Positions 45,101 through 58,101 are shown, numbered from the stretch's first letter. The stretch: DNA of 64,000 nucleotides from Diatrype stigma (GCA_022225965.2 JAKJXP020000057.1:1-64000), one strand, 5' to 3'. Program-made: numbers and translations. The notes: a model not told the origin generated them from the sequence alone.

Positions 45101-46313
45101 CTGACTAACCAGACTAACGGACTAACCGTCTATGTAGGCAATTAAGGAGTACTGGCGTCACAAGCGGGGTCTGGGCCGTTGAGGAATGCTGATTGGCAGA
45201 GACGGGCAATCAAGGCAACCAGTCCCACCTGACATGCAGGATGAGGTGCAGCCAAAGCCCCACCCAAGGTCGCCCAAGTCCAGTCATTGTCCGCCAAAGC
45301 GAACGCAATGGTGGCATGTCTGCAGCATGTCCAGCATGTCCAGCATGTCCAGCACGTCCAGCGTGCATCGCCTCACTCTGCCTCTCAATCTCACGCTCAT
45401 TCTCACCCTCGCTACTTAGTTGGGCATTGCTGATGGTTGCCTTCCTGGACTTGCATTGGCACACCAGCCAGTCCATTGAGTCTCGCCCAAGGGCCCTCTC
45501 GCACACACACAACTACCCGCGCAACCCTTTCTCTGAAGATTTCCTCCTCACTCTGCCATTTCGAGGCTCTTCCGACCAGAAGGAACCTGACGCAGGGCGC
45601 GCTTGTGCATTCCATCGTTCTCTTTTACACAGTTAGAAGCGATTATGGCCTAAACCCCATGTTTCCTAGTTGAGAAGGCCAGGCCGATACGTCTTACATC
45701 TGATAGTTGCTTTCCGCCTCTGTCTCTGCCTCTGTCTTTGCCTCCATTGTCCTCCTATTCGGCTTATCATTCCGAATACCACTGCCTTAGTTGGACAACT
45801 TCTACGCCCCCATTCATTTACTCCCGCTGCTTGACACCAGTCGTCGCGTCGCAGATTTTGCCTCCTAACGACAGCTGATCACCCAAGTAAACAAAGGTCA
45901 TCCATACTCAAGTATATGCAACTCAGTTACCCAACTAGCTTCCGTTGCCGTTTTTCATGATCGTCAGCCTTTCCGCTATTGTCCAAGTATCTCTATCATT
46001 GGGCATGCCAATGCGGCTCTGCTAAACGTGCACCGCCCCCGCCCCCCGCCCCAGCAGACGGTGAAGACGGGCTCTTCCCATCGTGCTAAACAAGTAGCCT
46101 GGCTCATTTCATGCTCAGTCGAGACGTGTGAAACTTGCTACTCCTTTGATCGCCATTGTCCGGGTCAAGTATCCCGTTGACTAGCTCCACTCGGCCCGCA
46201 CACTAACTCCAAGGACACCGGACTGCGGAAGCCAGGTGCCTAGGATCCGTTCACTTCGGGGGCTACTGTGACCGAGCTCTGCCGCTTCGTACCCCCAGGC
46301 GTATAGTTCCCTT
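42119..46313. other. 4.2-kb spacer upstream of the five-exon C2H2 gene
   Basis: No convincing gene. Microsatellites are the main features: a GCATCT/CCATCT-type run at 44045-44105, CCATCGT repeats at about 44976-45001 and a 9-bp array at 45323-45362. Open frames around 45186-45640 exist on both strands but owe their length to the repeat and to low-stop composition. The final part is a pyrimidine-rich presumptive promoter/leader (45700-46000). Confidence 0.5.
45323..45362. repeat. 9-bp tandem repeat AGCATGTCC, about 4.5 copies
   Basis: AGCATGTCC is repeated contiguously, the fourth copy reading AGCACGTCC. It lies in the spacer about 1 kb upstream of the C2H2 gene and is a likely length-variable locus. 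Confidence 0.85.
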
Positions 46314-49023
46314 ATGACGGGCCGCTTATCTAGACTGTCCTCAGGATCGGCGGATGCGTCCGCCTTGGATGTTTCGAGGGCCATGGAAATGTCAAATGGG
46401 TTTGGTTCCTCTCAGGATCTTGCTGGGTTGGACCATATCAGTGCAAACATACATCCGACCCCTTTTCCTGTTGGGCGGGACCAGAGCGATTTCCATAGGC
46501 CCCAACAAGCATCTACTTTGTTAGAATGGTATCATCAGAATGATGGTCCTTGGACTGCGTTCACCCCTAGTCAACTGCCTGCTGGACCAGCGCCAGCCGT
46601 TGGGAATCTCCGGAACAATCCTCACATCTTTAAATATCGCGAAAATCCAGTCCCCTCAGAGTGTTCCACTATCCTTCCATCTGACTCCGGATATGCAAGC
46701 TACGGCGCCAAGCATAGTGTTGCCAATAACTCTGTCTGTGAGGAGTCCCTTGACCACAACACGGAGACGCAAAGTCTGGTCGGGAACTTGGGTGAACTAT
46801 CCTTTCCCCCCTTCGGTTCTAAAGTATCGCCGAGGGATGGCCTGAAACATAGGAACCCGTGGCAGATGCCCCAGGGAATCAAATTCGGCAACCACGCATC
46901 GCAACCCAACGCCGTTATAAGGTGTGAAACATGCAACAAGGCGCTGAAGACCCCTTCGGAACTCAAGTAAGCGATTCAAGCTGGGAGATCCCCATATGTA
47001 TAAACCTTTGTTGCTGAGACTTGTCGTTATCAGAAAACACAGGCAAAGACACACTAAACCCTACCGTTGCCACATATTTGGCTGTCCCCGCCGCGAAGGA
47101 TTCAGCACCTCGAATGACCTGGACAGGCATAAGAGGAGTGTACATCCGGACACGGCGGCTGTAGGGAACCGATATGCCTGTCCTGTATCCTCATGTAGGA
47201 GCAGGGGAAAGATATGGCCAAGAGCAGACAACTTTCGAGCCCACTTGAAGCGCGTACATCACAACGACGTGTCTGATGACGAGCTGGAGAAATACGTCGT
47301 CACGTAAGACGTGCCACCTCATTGTGAAGGGCTTCGCTGACTCTTCTAGAAAACCAACACCGCCACCTGCGGTCATTTCCGATCTCGCCCAGCAAAACGT
47401 CAACACGACTTTCCCGCATCTCCCCATATTTCCTTCGGGCACGAACAATGGCCCCGAAAACTATTTGCCACACAAGGATGAAATACTCGAACTGTCCAAT
47501 GAGCCAAGTCCAATCGAGAACCCAGCAGAGAGCACTCGTACAAGTGTTGCACTTGTTCTAGAGCATACCTCTCGAAGAATCCCTCCTTTGCCTAAGCCAG
47601 ATTCGGGTACATCATCTACGGCCTGTCAAGACACTGGCATTTCGTTGGACTTATTGAGAAAGCCAGCGGAAGATAGCCGTACTCAAGATTTCCAGTCTGA
47701 TGATCAAGGCGAATGCCTCCGATCAAAAACGCTAAGCCCGGAAGGCGCGGTATTTGACGATGCTCGAAGCTTCCAGCCAGACGACCAAGAACGTGAATCA
47801 TCTCAATCCCGGCAAGAGGCTGAGGGTGCTACAGCCGAACCTTGTGACGAGCCTGACAAGTTGTCTGTGGATGCGGATGGTTCCGGCTGTTTAAGAGAAG
47901 CCAAGGAAGTTGATCGTGGGCTTCCGAACTCTCAGTCTGGTGGTGAACAGTGCGTGAAATCGGGACTTCACTCAGTCGACTTGAACGACCAAACAGACGT
48001 ATGCAAGTTGCTAGAGACTCTTCAGAGCAATGGCCTCTTGAAAAAGTACGGGTATAAGAAAGAGTCACCCGTACAACTAGATACCGACGGAACAACGGAA
48101 ACGGCAGCCAGCTCTGCCCAAGAACTCTCACACCGTTGCTCAAAATGCAACAAGGCGTTTAATCGACGCTGCGAGCTACGGTATGTCTATCCTCTCTTCT
48201 CATCTGCTGTTGCCTAACGACTTTCTAGAAAACATGAGAAGCGCCATGCAAAACCTTATAGTTGCACGTTTCCCTCATGCCCTAAGAAATTTGGGAGCAA
48301 AAATGACTGGAAACGTCATGAGAACAGTCAACATTTTCAAGTGGACGTCTGGAAGTGCGACGTGCAGCGCGGTGATATGCCATCCGATGTATGCGGGAAA
48401 GTTTCTGATAAGAGAGAATCGTTCAAGATCCACCTCCAGAAGTTCCACAGCATGGATGACGAGGAAGTCTTAGAAAGTAAGCTAGAGTCCTGCCGCATCG
48501 GAAGAAACTACGAATCCCGGTTCTGGTGTGGCTTTTGTGAAGCTATAGTCGAAAGCAAGCAAAAAGGACTTGAGGCTTGGAACGAACGTTTCGATCACAT
48601 CGACAACCACTTCGTTGGCAAGAACAACTTGGCGCAGAAAGAGATCTCCGACTGGAAGAACGTGGATCCAGACGGGCCGCGACCAGAACGGTCGCGACCA
48701 GACCTCTCCGACTTGGATGAATTTGATCAGTCCCCTGCACCACCACCCACTATCGAGCGTGCTAAAATCTCACGCGAACAAGCCATTCAATATCTAAGGC
48801 AGAGGCCGAAGAAGAAAGGCGTGGATAGCGATGGTCGCGTTTTCAAACGGAGACGCGGGCATTCGTCGATCGCACATAGATGTGTAAGCCAACTCTAAAC
48901 AAGCCAATAATGCAACCACCTCTAACTGAAGTGCAGTGTCAATGTGGAGAGATGATGCCGGAGACAATTACTATTTGCATGAGTTCTGATTGCCAGCACC
49001 AACTATGCAATAGTTGCAGTTGA
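46314..49023 (+). CDS. Multi-finger C2H2 zinc-finger protein, five exons (831 aa)
   Basis: Exons 46314-46966, 47034-47303, 47350-48180, 48229-48883 and 48937-49023 join in phases 2, 2, 2 and 0; 831 residues. The N-terminal 200 residues are Ser/Pro-rich with no motif. Finger block A comprises CETCNKALKTPSELKKHRQRH, CHIFGC...H and a third finger ending HLKRVH. A 270-residue acidic Ser/Glu-rich linker follows. Block B comprises CSKCNKAFNRRCELRKHEKRH, CTFPSC...KRHENSQH, then looser Cys/His units to CGFC...HIDNHF. A basic RPKKKG/FKRRRGH stretch precedes the last exon, which encodes the Cys-rich tail CQCGEMM...CQHQLCNSCS. It is probably a nuclear DNA-binding protein; targets unknown. The start could lie at Met 46383 or 46389 instead. 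Confidence 0.85.
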
Positions 49024-49639
49024 GAGGTTCAAAGGCTTCCAAATGGATGGCATAGTTGGATGTGTCGCCGGTTATCGGGTCGGGTGTTTTTTCCCGGATG
49101 GTCTTGCGATTCACTTATATATTTTCATGAATATTGATACCCTTTTTCTTTATGACCTTTCGCCAGTTGGCTCTGTACTCTTCGTATGTGAATGTTGGCA
49201 CTACGATCTGTGGTCAAATACATATCCATGTCTCATCGGCTTGTGAATGTCATGGTCTATTACTATCCACGAACTGCTGGTCACTGCTTCATGCCTTGGG
49301 ACCAACTAATAGGGGAGATGACTTTCGTCTTGCCTGAATGCCCTACGTCGTAAAGTATAGAATAGAACCTCGACCCATCTCTAACCTGGCCTGTACGTTC
49401 TGCCGTTCCACATGAGACTAGTTTGACAGCTATTTGGTCTTACTAGTCCAGCTCAAGTTATAACGGATGATAAATTAGTCTACGGGTCCAGAAAGGTTCC
49501 ATACCGCAACTTGCCATCTACAACAACAACAACAATCAACAATTCGATCAGCTCTATAACCACGCCGCCGCTTACCCGCCCGCCGTCCCTGCTGACGCCT
49601 GCGGTTATAAGAAACGAAAGAAAGGGATCCTGAGTCATC

Positions 49640-49810
49640 AATAAGGGGGGTTATCAATAGGGGGGTTATCTACAGGTTTTTTATTTATTTCGTACGTACG
49701 GGCTGCCTTAGGCCGTCCGCGCAAGCTGCTGGAAGCCGCTTTCACGAGTGTCACAATACCCTCACCCGAGGGCACCGCTCAAGCTGCTGGAAGCGGCCTT
49801 CACGAGCGCA
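49640..49810. repeat. Cluster of short direct repeats
   Basis: CAATAAGGGGGGTTAT is followed at once by CAATAGGGGGGTTAT (49640-49670). About 55 bases later CAAGCTGCTGGAAGCCGCTT (49729) recurs as CAAGCTGCTGGAAGCGGCCT (49782), each followed by TCACGAGYG. The unit looks like part of a degenerate repeated element. Confidence 0.65.
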
Positions 49811-52800
49811 ACAACAGCCTCACGAAGCGCTATAGAGCAGCGCTCCCCGAGCGCTGCAATGGCCGGCCCCTAAGGGGGCTCACACCACCAATACACTGTT
49901 CTAATACCGTCTGATCGAATGCCTGAAGTAATTTGTAGACTACGGGTCAGGGCAAGGAGGGGGTCAACCTATCACGACGGCATTATGAGAACAAGTCAGG
50001 TGGGGGTGGTCGAACGAGGGAGGAATGGATAAATCTCACAAGTGTCGAATCTCGGATTCCCGTTTTCAGAGGCTACGAGGGAGGGGAGGGGGGGCCCATT
50101 CTATGGTAGTCAGGAACCTGTATTATGGGCGAGTAGGTAGGTACCTGTAGGTACGTATGCATGCGGGCAGGTAAAGCATTGAATCCATCGGCGGCTATTC
50201 GGTTGTTACGGCGGCGGCGGCGTGGTGTGGCGTTGTGGAGCTAGGTCGATGGGTAGGTATGATGTAGGTTAGGGAGCAGTAGTAGTCAGTGTAGTAGAGG
50301 TGTCGTCGTGGAAGGAGCAGCAGGTAAGTTGGTGGCGCTTATTGAATAGGGACGTAAAGTTGCACTTTCAAAACTAAGAGCTACTCACGCACTACCTAAC
50401 CTTACAGTCAGTCAGTCCGCTCAGGGCGTTGATAATTGTCCCAGATACCTAGGGCAAGGAGCGTTAGGATTCGCGATATCGCTTCCCTTCCTGTCCGACG
50501 TGCTGTTTGGGGGCATGAAACCGCAAATTCCGACAAGAATGATGCAGGCAAAGGACCATCCTGTCCATGAGTGTCGGCGTTACTGGTGTGTTGGTATAGG
50601 TGGTTACCGACTCGGGCAGGTGGACAGGTGAGCAAGCAAGGAGGTTGGTTAGTAGGACTACAGGCTGCTTCCAACACGCGCGTGTCGTCTCTGAATATCC
50701 ATGGTGTCGATATCCATGCCTCCTGCAGGTTGTCGTGGCATGCCGTCTGGGGAAGCAGCTCAATGGGGTACCTAGCTAGTCGGGAAATGGGCGGTTCGAT
50801 CGATAGTGAGAGGCGGCCAGACCCGGCCATGATCATCCTGCTGAGGCGGTGGTCTGTTAGTAGCTCCCTACGCAGTTAAATGGGTATTGGACACATTTAG
50901 TTTCGGTGCGTCGTAGCTACGAGTTGTGATTTAGGTAGTAAGGCCGTAGGATTCGAGTACCCTAAACGCCCGGACCGGACGGCTCCTGGCGCTTGAGTAG
51001 GGGAGAAGGGGGGCGTTGCTCGAAAAGGGGGTTGCTTGGGTTCGGCGCGAAAGGAAACCATATCATTTCGTTTGTATGTGTCCGAGCGAAAGTCCAGTTG
51101 GGAGTTTCATGTCTCTTCATGTGCTCGATGCAGAGATCATCACCATGACTAGTGTGGTGTGGTATACCTTTGGTTATATCTCTTGTTGGTGTGAAGAGAG
51201 ATTGGGCGAGCGCGCAAGCGGGAAGGTGGCAAGCTAAACGTCGGGGTCTGTCTTCCACAAGAGAGTGGGATCGTTCAGGGGCTAATTACTCGCGTCCGAT
51301 TGATGAGACGCGGGGTGTTGTTGGGGGAGGAAGGCCTCATGGATGTATGTATGTGTGTGTAGTTGTCCCCGTCCTGCGAATATGGGTTCTATGGGTAGGC
51401 ATAATTACTGGAATGATGGAGTTTTCTTCGTCGTGGTGTCGTGGCGCGTTCCTCGGATCGTAGTTAGGTAAGTAAGTGTGTATTGTTCACACTAGGTTCC
51501 GAGAGATCCCATCCGCCCGTTACAGAGCAAATGTCCCTCATAAATACCTGCGTCCGCATTTCCCCTTACGTGAGATTCTTCGGTTCCATCATCCCTTCCA
51601 AGCCCCATGCGGTTGGCTCCTGGCTTACCTCAAGGCGAGGCTGGAGATAGGCGTCTGCCTGCTTAGACGATACTTGCTCACAGCGCACCGGCATGCATCT
51701 GAATCACATGATCAAGAGTGTTCACCTACGTCGCAAGATATGTATAAGAGATTTGGTTACCTATCCAGTAACTTTACATATTACATATGTAGTAGTTTGA
51801 TACGGAGACCTCAGTTCTGCGCCCTGATTTCAAGGACCCCAGGAGATGGGCAAGAGGATCTACGACAGCACCAAGAACTGCTATGGAGCCCTTTATCTGA
51901 TTGTGGGTGTCTAAGTAACCAATTACGAGTTTCGCTATATGATTCTAATGCGTAGAGAAGCGGAGGGAGAATAGGAAGTCCTGCCCCTATGCCGTCTCTT
52001 GACCTGTGTGCATGCGCTTTTGAAACAGAACATCGACATTAATCGTTGGGACAACACTGTTTACCTTCACGTATCTAACTATCTCCCAAAGGACCCTGTA
52101 GGTGTGTAGTTAGGCGTCAATTGCCTGATGGACCATGCCAAGTGAAGGTCCGTAGGCGGCAAACGGTCTAAACAAGAATTACCCCTATTACCACCAAGAA
52201 TAGCGCAGAACACTCTCCTACATCTCAACCAAGTGTCGGATAAACTAATGTAACCGCGTGGATTGACTCTGGGCGGCAGATTGTCCTATGGATCAGGCCG
52301 TATAGCAACCCATAATCTCACGCGGAGTCTAGAACCCAAGGGTGATGATTTGGGGGCTGGGCGCGTGAAGTCACTTGCCCTTCATGACCTACCGAATTGA
52401 TACATACACACGCCCACGCACGCTCACGCGTCAATCGTCCTGTACGGTTTGAAACACTAGGCATTAGATATTACATCCTTTATACATTCGGGGAACGATC
52501 CTCATTTCACCCCTTGTCTCGGGACCGTCGGGGTCGTACGGCTCGGAGGCTGTTGATGCGATGCCAGGAGTCATGGCCATTATATTTTCACCTTTTCAGC
52601 ACAGGTTTCCATAGACGGAGGAAGAGATACATGTTCTCATAACTAGAAGAGCACATACAAACTAGCTTATTACTCCGATATACTGCGCATCAACATAGTG
52701 ACAGTTAGTTCTCCCGAGCACTCACGCTTGCCCCTATCTTTTACTTCACAGCTTAGGTCACAGCTTAGGTAGAGTCAACCAAACACCAATGGCTAGAGCT

Positions 52801-54339
52801 AGAAGCATTTCATTGTACATTGGTACATCTGTTTTCTGCTAACGGTGTTCTCTGCCCTACCGACAGATAAGGCAATCAGCTGGAGATGGACAAGCGGTTG
52901 GCAACGATGCACGTCGTGGATTGGTACCCACTTTGGAGATGAACCCGACCCTACCAGACCAGATCAGATGGGCGCCTACACCCTTAGACACTAGCTCATC
53001 CTATATCTAGAACATTGTCATCATGACAGCATATTATCTAGGGGTAAGTAAGAACTGACTTACTATTGCATCGGGGTGTCCGGATAGCTGCCCTGACAGG
53101 ACCGACCTCCATGTCTGCTTGCTTACATGAGGTTGAGGTTACACGACGGTGTGGGTACCAATATCCCTTCCCCCAAACTTGGAGATGAGTGCGTTCATAC
53201 TTAGAGTGGTGTATGTCTGTTTACATATCCATGCGCTTATAATAGAAACATGGACAGAGACATGGGTGGACTTGCTCAGTTCCCAGGGCAAAAGCCCCCA
53301 TGCGTAACCGTTTACGATCGAAGTGCGGCCAATGATCTTTTTGCCGCAGGCGATCGTGGGCGTTCGGAGGGTTTCAGCCTTAGGACTCAGTTCGCAACGA
53401 TGAAGAAGCGGCTTTTCGTTCCTTCTCCTCTCCCCCTCTCTCTTTCTTCCTCTCTCATTGTGCAATGACATCGTTGTGTAGTGTCTCTCGTAAAGCAGCC
53501 CAACTGCAGGTACTAGCAGTTGGGGGCATTGGGGAAGAGACCGAGCCAATCAGCCGCTGGATCCTAGACATGGCGTGTCGGAACCAAGACAAGCGACAAG
53601 CATCGAGGGCCGGCAATGGTGAGCCAACTCCCTGTCTGAGCCACGAGGCGGCATCAACAGGCCCCATGGATTTGGAGATCCGGGTCTGGCTTGCCGTGCC
53701 CGTGGGAGATACGGTGGGAGAGGGAAGGACGAAGGGACATACACTTGGACCAATGAGAAATTTGAAGCCCCCAAGGAGGGTATAGCTGATGAAACGATGC
53801 GATTCCTTTGATGGCAAGCAAGAGGTTAGAGGTTCCATTGACCTCTCAGCTCACCTGCAGGTTCCTAGCCTAGATGCCGTTTTTTTCTGGGAGAATAAAA
53901 AAACAGGGCTCAATATTACTTACATACTTACGTACTCACGCAGCACATAATTACCTACATGGGAAGGATCGGATCGATAGATATAGATTGATGGACGCAG
54001 TGCAGATAAACATGGCCTAGTACCCCATCAAGCATGTAACGAATAAGCATATATTACCAAGTTGCAAAGTTGATCGGGTACCATCGGGGCACTGACATTC
54101 GGCCGACCAATGGATGTCGATCACAGCAACAAGCTGACTAAATTTGAGATTTTGACATCGTACTGCCGTGCGTGACCTGGCAGCAGGCAGCATGAGATTT
54201 GCTTGGCGGGCTGTACGAAGGGTTGGACCGAGGGATCTAGGGACCTTCTCCCGGTTGGTGACTGGAGTTCTAAAGATGGTGATGGTTCGTTAATGTGCTA
54301 CCTCGGGCTTGTGACGATGCTTCCCTGATCAATGATTGA

Positions 54340-54372
54340 TCACGGACCACGGATCACGGATCACGGATCACT
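54340..54372. repeat. 7-bp tandem repeat GGATCAC
   Basis: CACGGACCACGGATCACGGATCACGGATCAC contains one diverged and three perfect copies of GGATCAC. It lies in gene-free DNA. Confidence 0.8.
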
Positions 54373-55192
54373 GGTATAACATAACATAACATCGTACCCA
54401 AATAACCTACCTAGGTATGCATGTCCACACGGTTCCTACCTCCCGTATGTAAGGTAGGACATGACATGTAGGTTGGTTGGTGGGTGGGTGGATGGACGGG
54501 TGGGGAGGTATTTTGTAGGCACGTCAAAAGTCGGGCCTCCAACATCGAGGCCCTTTTTCAATGTTTCGAGTCACCTTGCATTAGGCACCACCACCACCAG
54601 CAGCGTGAATATTGGAAGTAAATTTTTATATGAATGCGTCCATCATCATGTGTTTTCCATTTGCCGTGATCTGCCATGGATGGCGATGATGGGTGGACGG
54701 GTAGCGTAACCTGGCGAGGCAAACACGATGGGTGATGTGAGATGGTTGCCTCTCCCGTTCCGTTGTCTTTCTCTCGATGCATGCTGCTGCAAATCAGAGG
54801 CAGGCAAATAGGGCCTCGTTACCTAATCTCCAGGCAGGTGCAGATATCTTCATTAGGTATGTATGAGATGCTTCATACTAAGTACCTAGGTATGTAGGTA
54901 TCATATGTAGGTCCCTGCTATACGACATATATGTAGGTACTGCCTAGGCAGCTAAGGCTAGTGATATAGCGACACAGCGACCGACATAGCCACATAGCCG
55001 CAACCTTGATAACTAGCCCTCCTGCCTCCTGCCTCCTACGTGGATGCACGGGAGGCAGTTAGGCGCCCTGGCGCTTCGATAGGTTGAAAGGGTTGAAGAT
55101 CAGCAGGCTTATCCTCCATATCCTACATGAATTCTTCGGTGAACGGGGCTTTGGGGGCGTGCAAGCACGAAGTAACGAGTACAGCAAGTACC

Positions 55193-55244
55193 GTACGTAC
55201 ATACATACATACATACTTACTTACTTGCATACCTACTTACATAC
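55193..55244. repeat. Tetranucleotide microsatellite (CATA)n/(CTTA)n
   Basis: Runs of CATA followed by CTTA units, interrupted by GCATAC and CTACTTAC. A simple-sequence locus likely to vary in length. Confidence 0.85.
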
Positions 55245-57183
55245 AATGGATACTATATGTACATGTATGTATTCTTAGCCCGCGGCCCCACACGTTAGAT
55301 GCGGGCTGAGCCTTCCTGGGGTTAGCTAGCACGGTTATAGTGGCAGTAAATAGGCCAGTTAGTGGATTCAGCTTCTAAACGTAGCTATCCTAGCGTGGAT
55401 CTATAACTGGAAAGAAAGAGAGAAGAGAGATCGGCTGATTCGCCTGCTTCCAGATTCTCTTGTGATTCCCATCCGTCGCACACATGGAAATGTCTAACTG
55501 CCTCACTAGCTCCGCCCGCATCGTGTCCGACTCTACACAGTTCCATACATAGAACCTGGAGACCTCGATGAGTTACAGTCTGGCGGACGCGAAGTGATAC
55601 CTCGAGTCCAGCCAGCGAATCGCACGCCGTCCCCGAGCCCATCTCCCGAGCTTTTGCGGGGCAGCTGGGGAACAGGATCAACAACGTTGTTGCGTTGGTG
55701 CCCGTTACCTTCCCGTATCCCGTCACCCGTACAATCTACGGTACTTGACACTACGGTACTTGGTTAGGTAGTTAACGGTAGTGGGTATATACATGCACAC
55801 AGTCTACCTATGGATGGATATAACGCCATGCGTCCAACATGTAGCCTACCTACCTAGGTAAGTACCTAGGTTTGTATGTTACGATGCGGCATGTGGCTAT
55901 GTGGTTGGTCCGCTGCTCATTCCAAACATCTCCCCCATCCCGCGTTGCAACAGTCTTTTTGTGTCCCAGGAAACGCGGAGCTAGCTCAGAAAGCGGACGA
56001 CGTGGGCAATGTGGACGATGTTGGATGTCAAAATTGCGGCACAGCAGAATTACCGCATGCCGCAATCTAGACAAAGTGGAAGCGATCACCAGCTATATCG
56101 GAGGTGTTTCAGACTGCGTTGGCACCTCCCTGTCCCTGCCAGTGCTGTCACCACGTCCATAGCCGCCAGAAACAGAGATTTTACCATGTCGCGTCAACGA
56201 CGCCGGCCGGCGACCTCCCCTACCCCCCTTGTTGGCTTGTATTGGCCCTATGACCGAAAGAGGCAGAGGGGATGTGGCGTGGAATCGGTTGAGGTACCCG
56301 AGTCCAGATTAAGTGGTGTGTGGGGGCCAAGTGTGTGTTGGTGATAGGTGACAGAACGTATCGGCCAAGGCCTGTTCCGCCAGTTCAAGTCCGCTCTGCC
56401 AACTGAAGTCCCGGATACTTTCCTTTTCCGCTGCTGGGATTGGCGGTGCCTTATCAGTGTTGGTTATGAGCAACCCCGCGAATAGTAGTAAGTGGTGGCG
56501 TTCAGACGGCCCTCGTTGTCGACCAGGTACGATGGGATCATGTCCTAGGACGCTTCCTCAATCGAATGAGGAACCTTGACTGGCCTCGATGCGAAGTGAC
56601 CCTATCTGCTGCCTATGCAACCAACTAAGCGTCACCCAAGCCGGGCGGATGATCCCACAAAAGTTCCACGCTTATATTCCCAAAGTCAACAAAGTGAGTT
56701 GCTTCATACACCGTACTGACACCGGAGATTGTCATGAGAGCGTAGACTTGGTTGATTGCTCAATACGCAATAACTGTCGTAACTAGGTAGGGACAGAAAT
56801 TGCCATCCAGACCAGTAGTGTGATGGGTGAGTCTGCCCAATTTAGGCTGCAAAGCTACACTGGTGACTAAAGGGGCGCCTTGCGGTGTGCCTAACTATAC
56901 CGTCGAAAAAGCCTCCGCGGCCCCTTCAGCGTATCGAGACCGGCCAGAGGAGAGCGCTTCTTATCGCTGCTCGCTATTGCTTTTGCACATGTTGGCTCAG
57001 CCCGGAAACAACCATAACTGAGATAGTGTCAGAAGTGTCTATCGCTAGTCTCGCCTCTTAGCGAACTTAGCGAACGTGAATCACTTTAACCGCGGCTATT
57101 CCCGCGCACCACACTGCGATTTCCTACCTAAACAGTCTAGTGACAGGACTCCATTGGTGTTGGCATCAGTGTTGATGTTGGTT

Positions 57184-57237
57184 GCTGGTGCTGGTGCTGG
57201 TGCTGGTGCTGGTGCTGGTGCTGGTGTTGGTGTTGGC
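57184..57237. repeat. Hexanucleotide repeat GCTGGT, 7 perfect copies plus 2 diverged
   Basis: Seven contiguous GCTGGT units are followed by GTTGGT units. Because the period is six, reading frames stay open through it on both strands, which explains the local long open frames without a gene. Confidence 0.9.
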
Positions 57238-58101
57238 TGCCAGTCGGGCAGGTCGCCAGATCGCCCAGGTTCGCGCACCACAATGGTAAGTGGTTCGCGC
57301 ACCGCGAACCTGGGTGTACAGAGTACATCCAACTGTCAATAGCGAGAGAGCACGAAAAATACTACCTATGATACCTTGGTACTCACTCACATGGCCAGGG
57401 GTCCCGTCCCTATATTGCATCACGCTAGGCGCCTAGCAGGGTAAGATCTTGGTGTGGAAATACAATAAAATGGGCGCAATCTTCGTCAGCCACTCCCATC
57501 CTCCTCCTTGGCAATGCGACGTGCATACACCAGGGTTGCGGACTCATTGCGACGTCGCCAGGGGGGCTACAAGGTACTTTGTAGAAGTTGAGGCTCTGCG
57601 ATGGGCCCTCGCGGGAATGGAGGGAGTCAGAAACCCCAGCTCTGTGTCTTACTCGAAGCTGGAGCATGGGGCAATACTTAGTTAAGTTGAGAGTCTCCTC
57701 GTTCACTTATCCGCTGCACGAGTACTTGAAAGCAAGATGCTCCAGACCTGTTGCTTCGCCACTTTGTTGCCTACAAGGTGCATTTCCAAGTTGGACATTA
57801 TCTTCCTCGGAATAACATCGAGATTATCATATGTCATTGACTTCCCCCCGGGCCGCCGCACAAGCCCTGCCATCCTTCCTTCGCTCAAGTTTATCACTGT
57901 CTACCCCCCCTTGACAGACCCAGGGTGATGCTATCCTCATTCCTAAACTTCATCTCAAACTCGAACACACTGCTTGTGCCCTGGCATTGAAGCTCGTTCG
58001 TTTCTTAGTCTACAACATCAAATAAAGTTGTCTATCTTGGTCCGTGAGACCGTTTGTTCAGGAGAGGCCCGCCAGTGCTTGCCTAGCAGTAAGCCGCAAA
58101 C

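Larger units (their letters stand above)
49024..58101. other. 9-kb gene-free region upstream of the single-exon C2H2 gene
   Basis: No gene is supported. Features seen: tandem 15/16-bp repeats and a pair of about 28-base direct repeats at 49640-49810; TAGGTA/TACCTA clusters at 50140, 54405-54420, 54880-54950 and 55845-55870; a GGATCAC repeat at 54340-54372; CATA/CTTA microsatellites at 55193-55244; and a GCTGGT array at 57184-57237. Overlapping frames at 50408-50880, 53139-53840 and 55385-55750 occur on both strands at once and lack motifs. The last 200 bases are a plausible leader for the following gene. Confidence 0.55.

Noticed and set aside
45186..45640. Overlapping open frames of 77-147 codons on both strands
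   Set aside because: Their openness is due to a 9-bp repeat and low stop density; there is no domain and no splice structure.
53139..53840. Frames of 106-136 codons on both strands
   Set aside because: Mutually overlapping, no motif, no conserved-looking composition.
55193..55244. CATA/CTTA repeat considered as a telomere-like tract
   Set aside because: The unit is not TTAGGG/CCCTAA and coding genes continue on both sides; it is an ordinary microsatellite.
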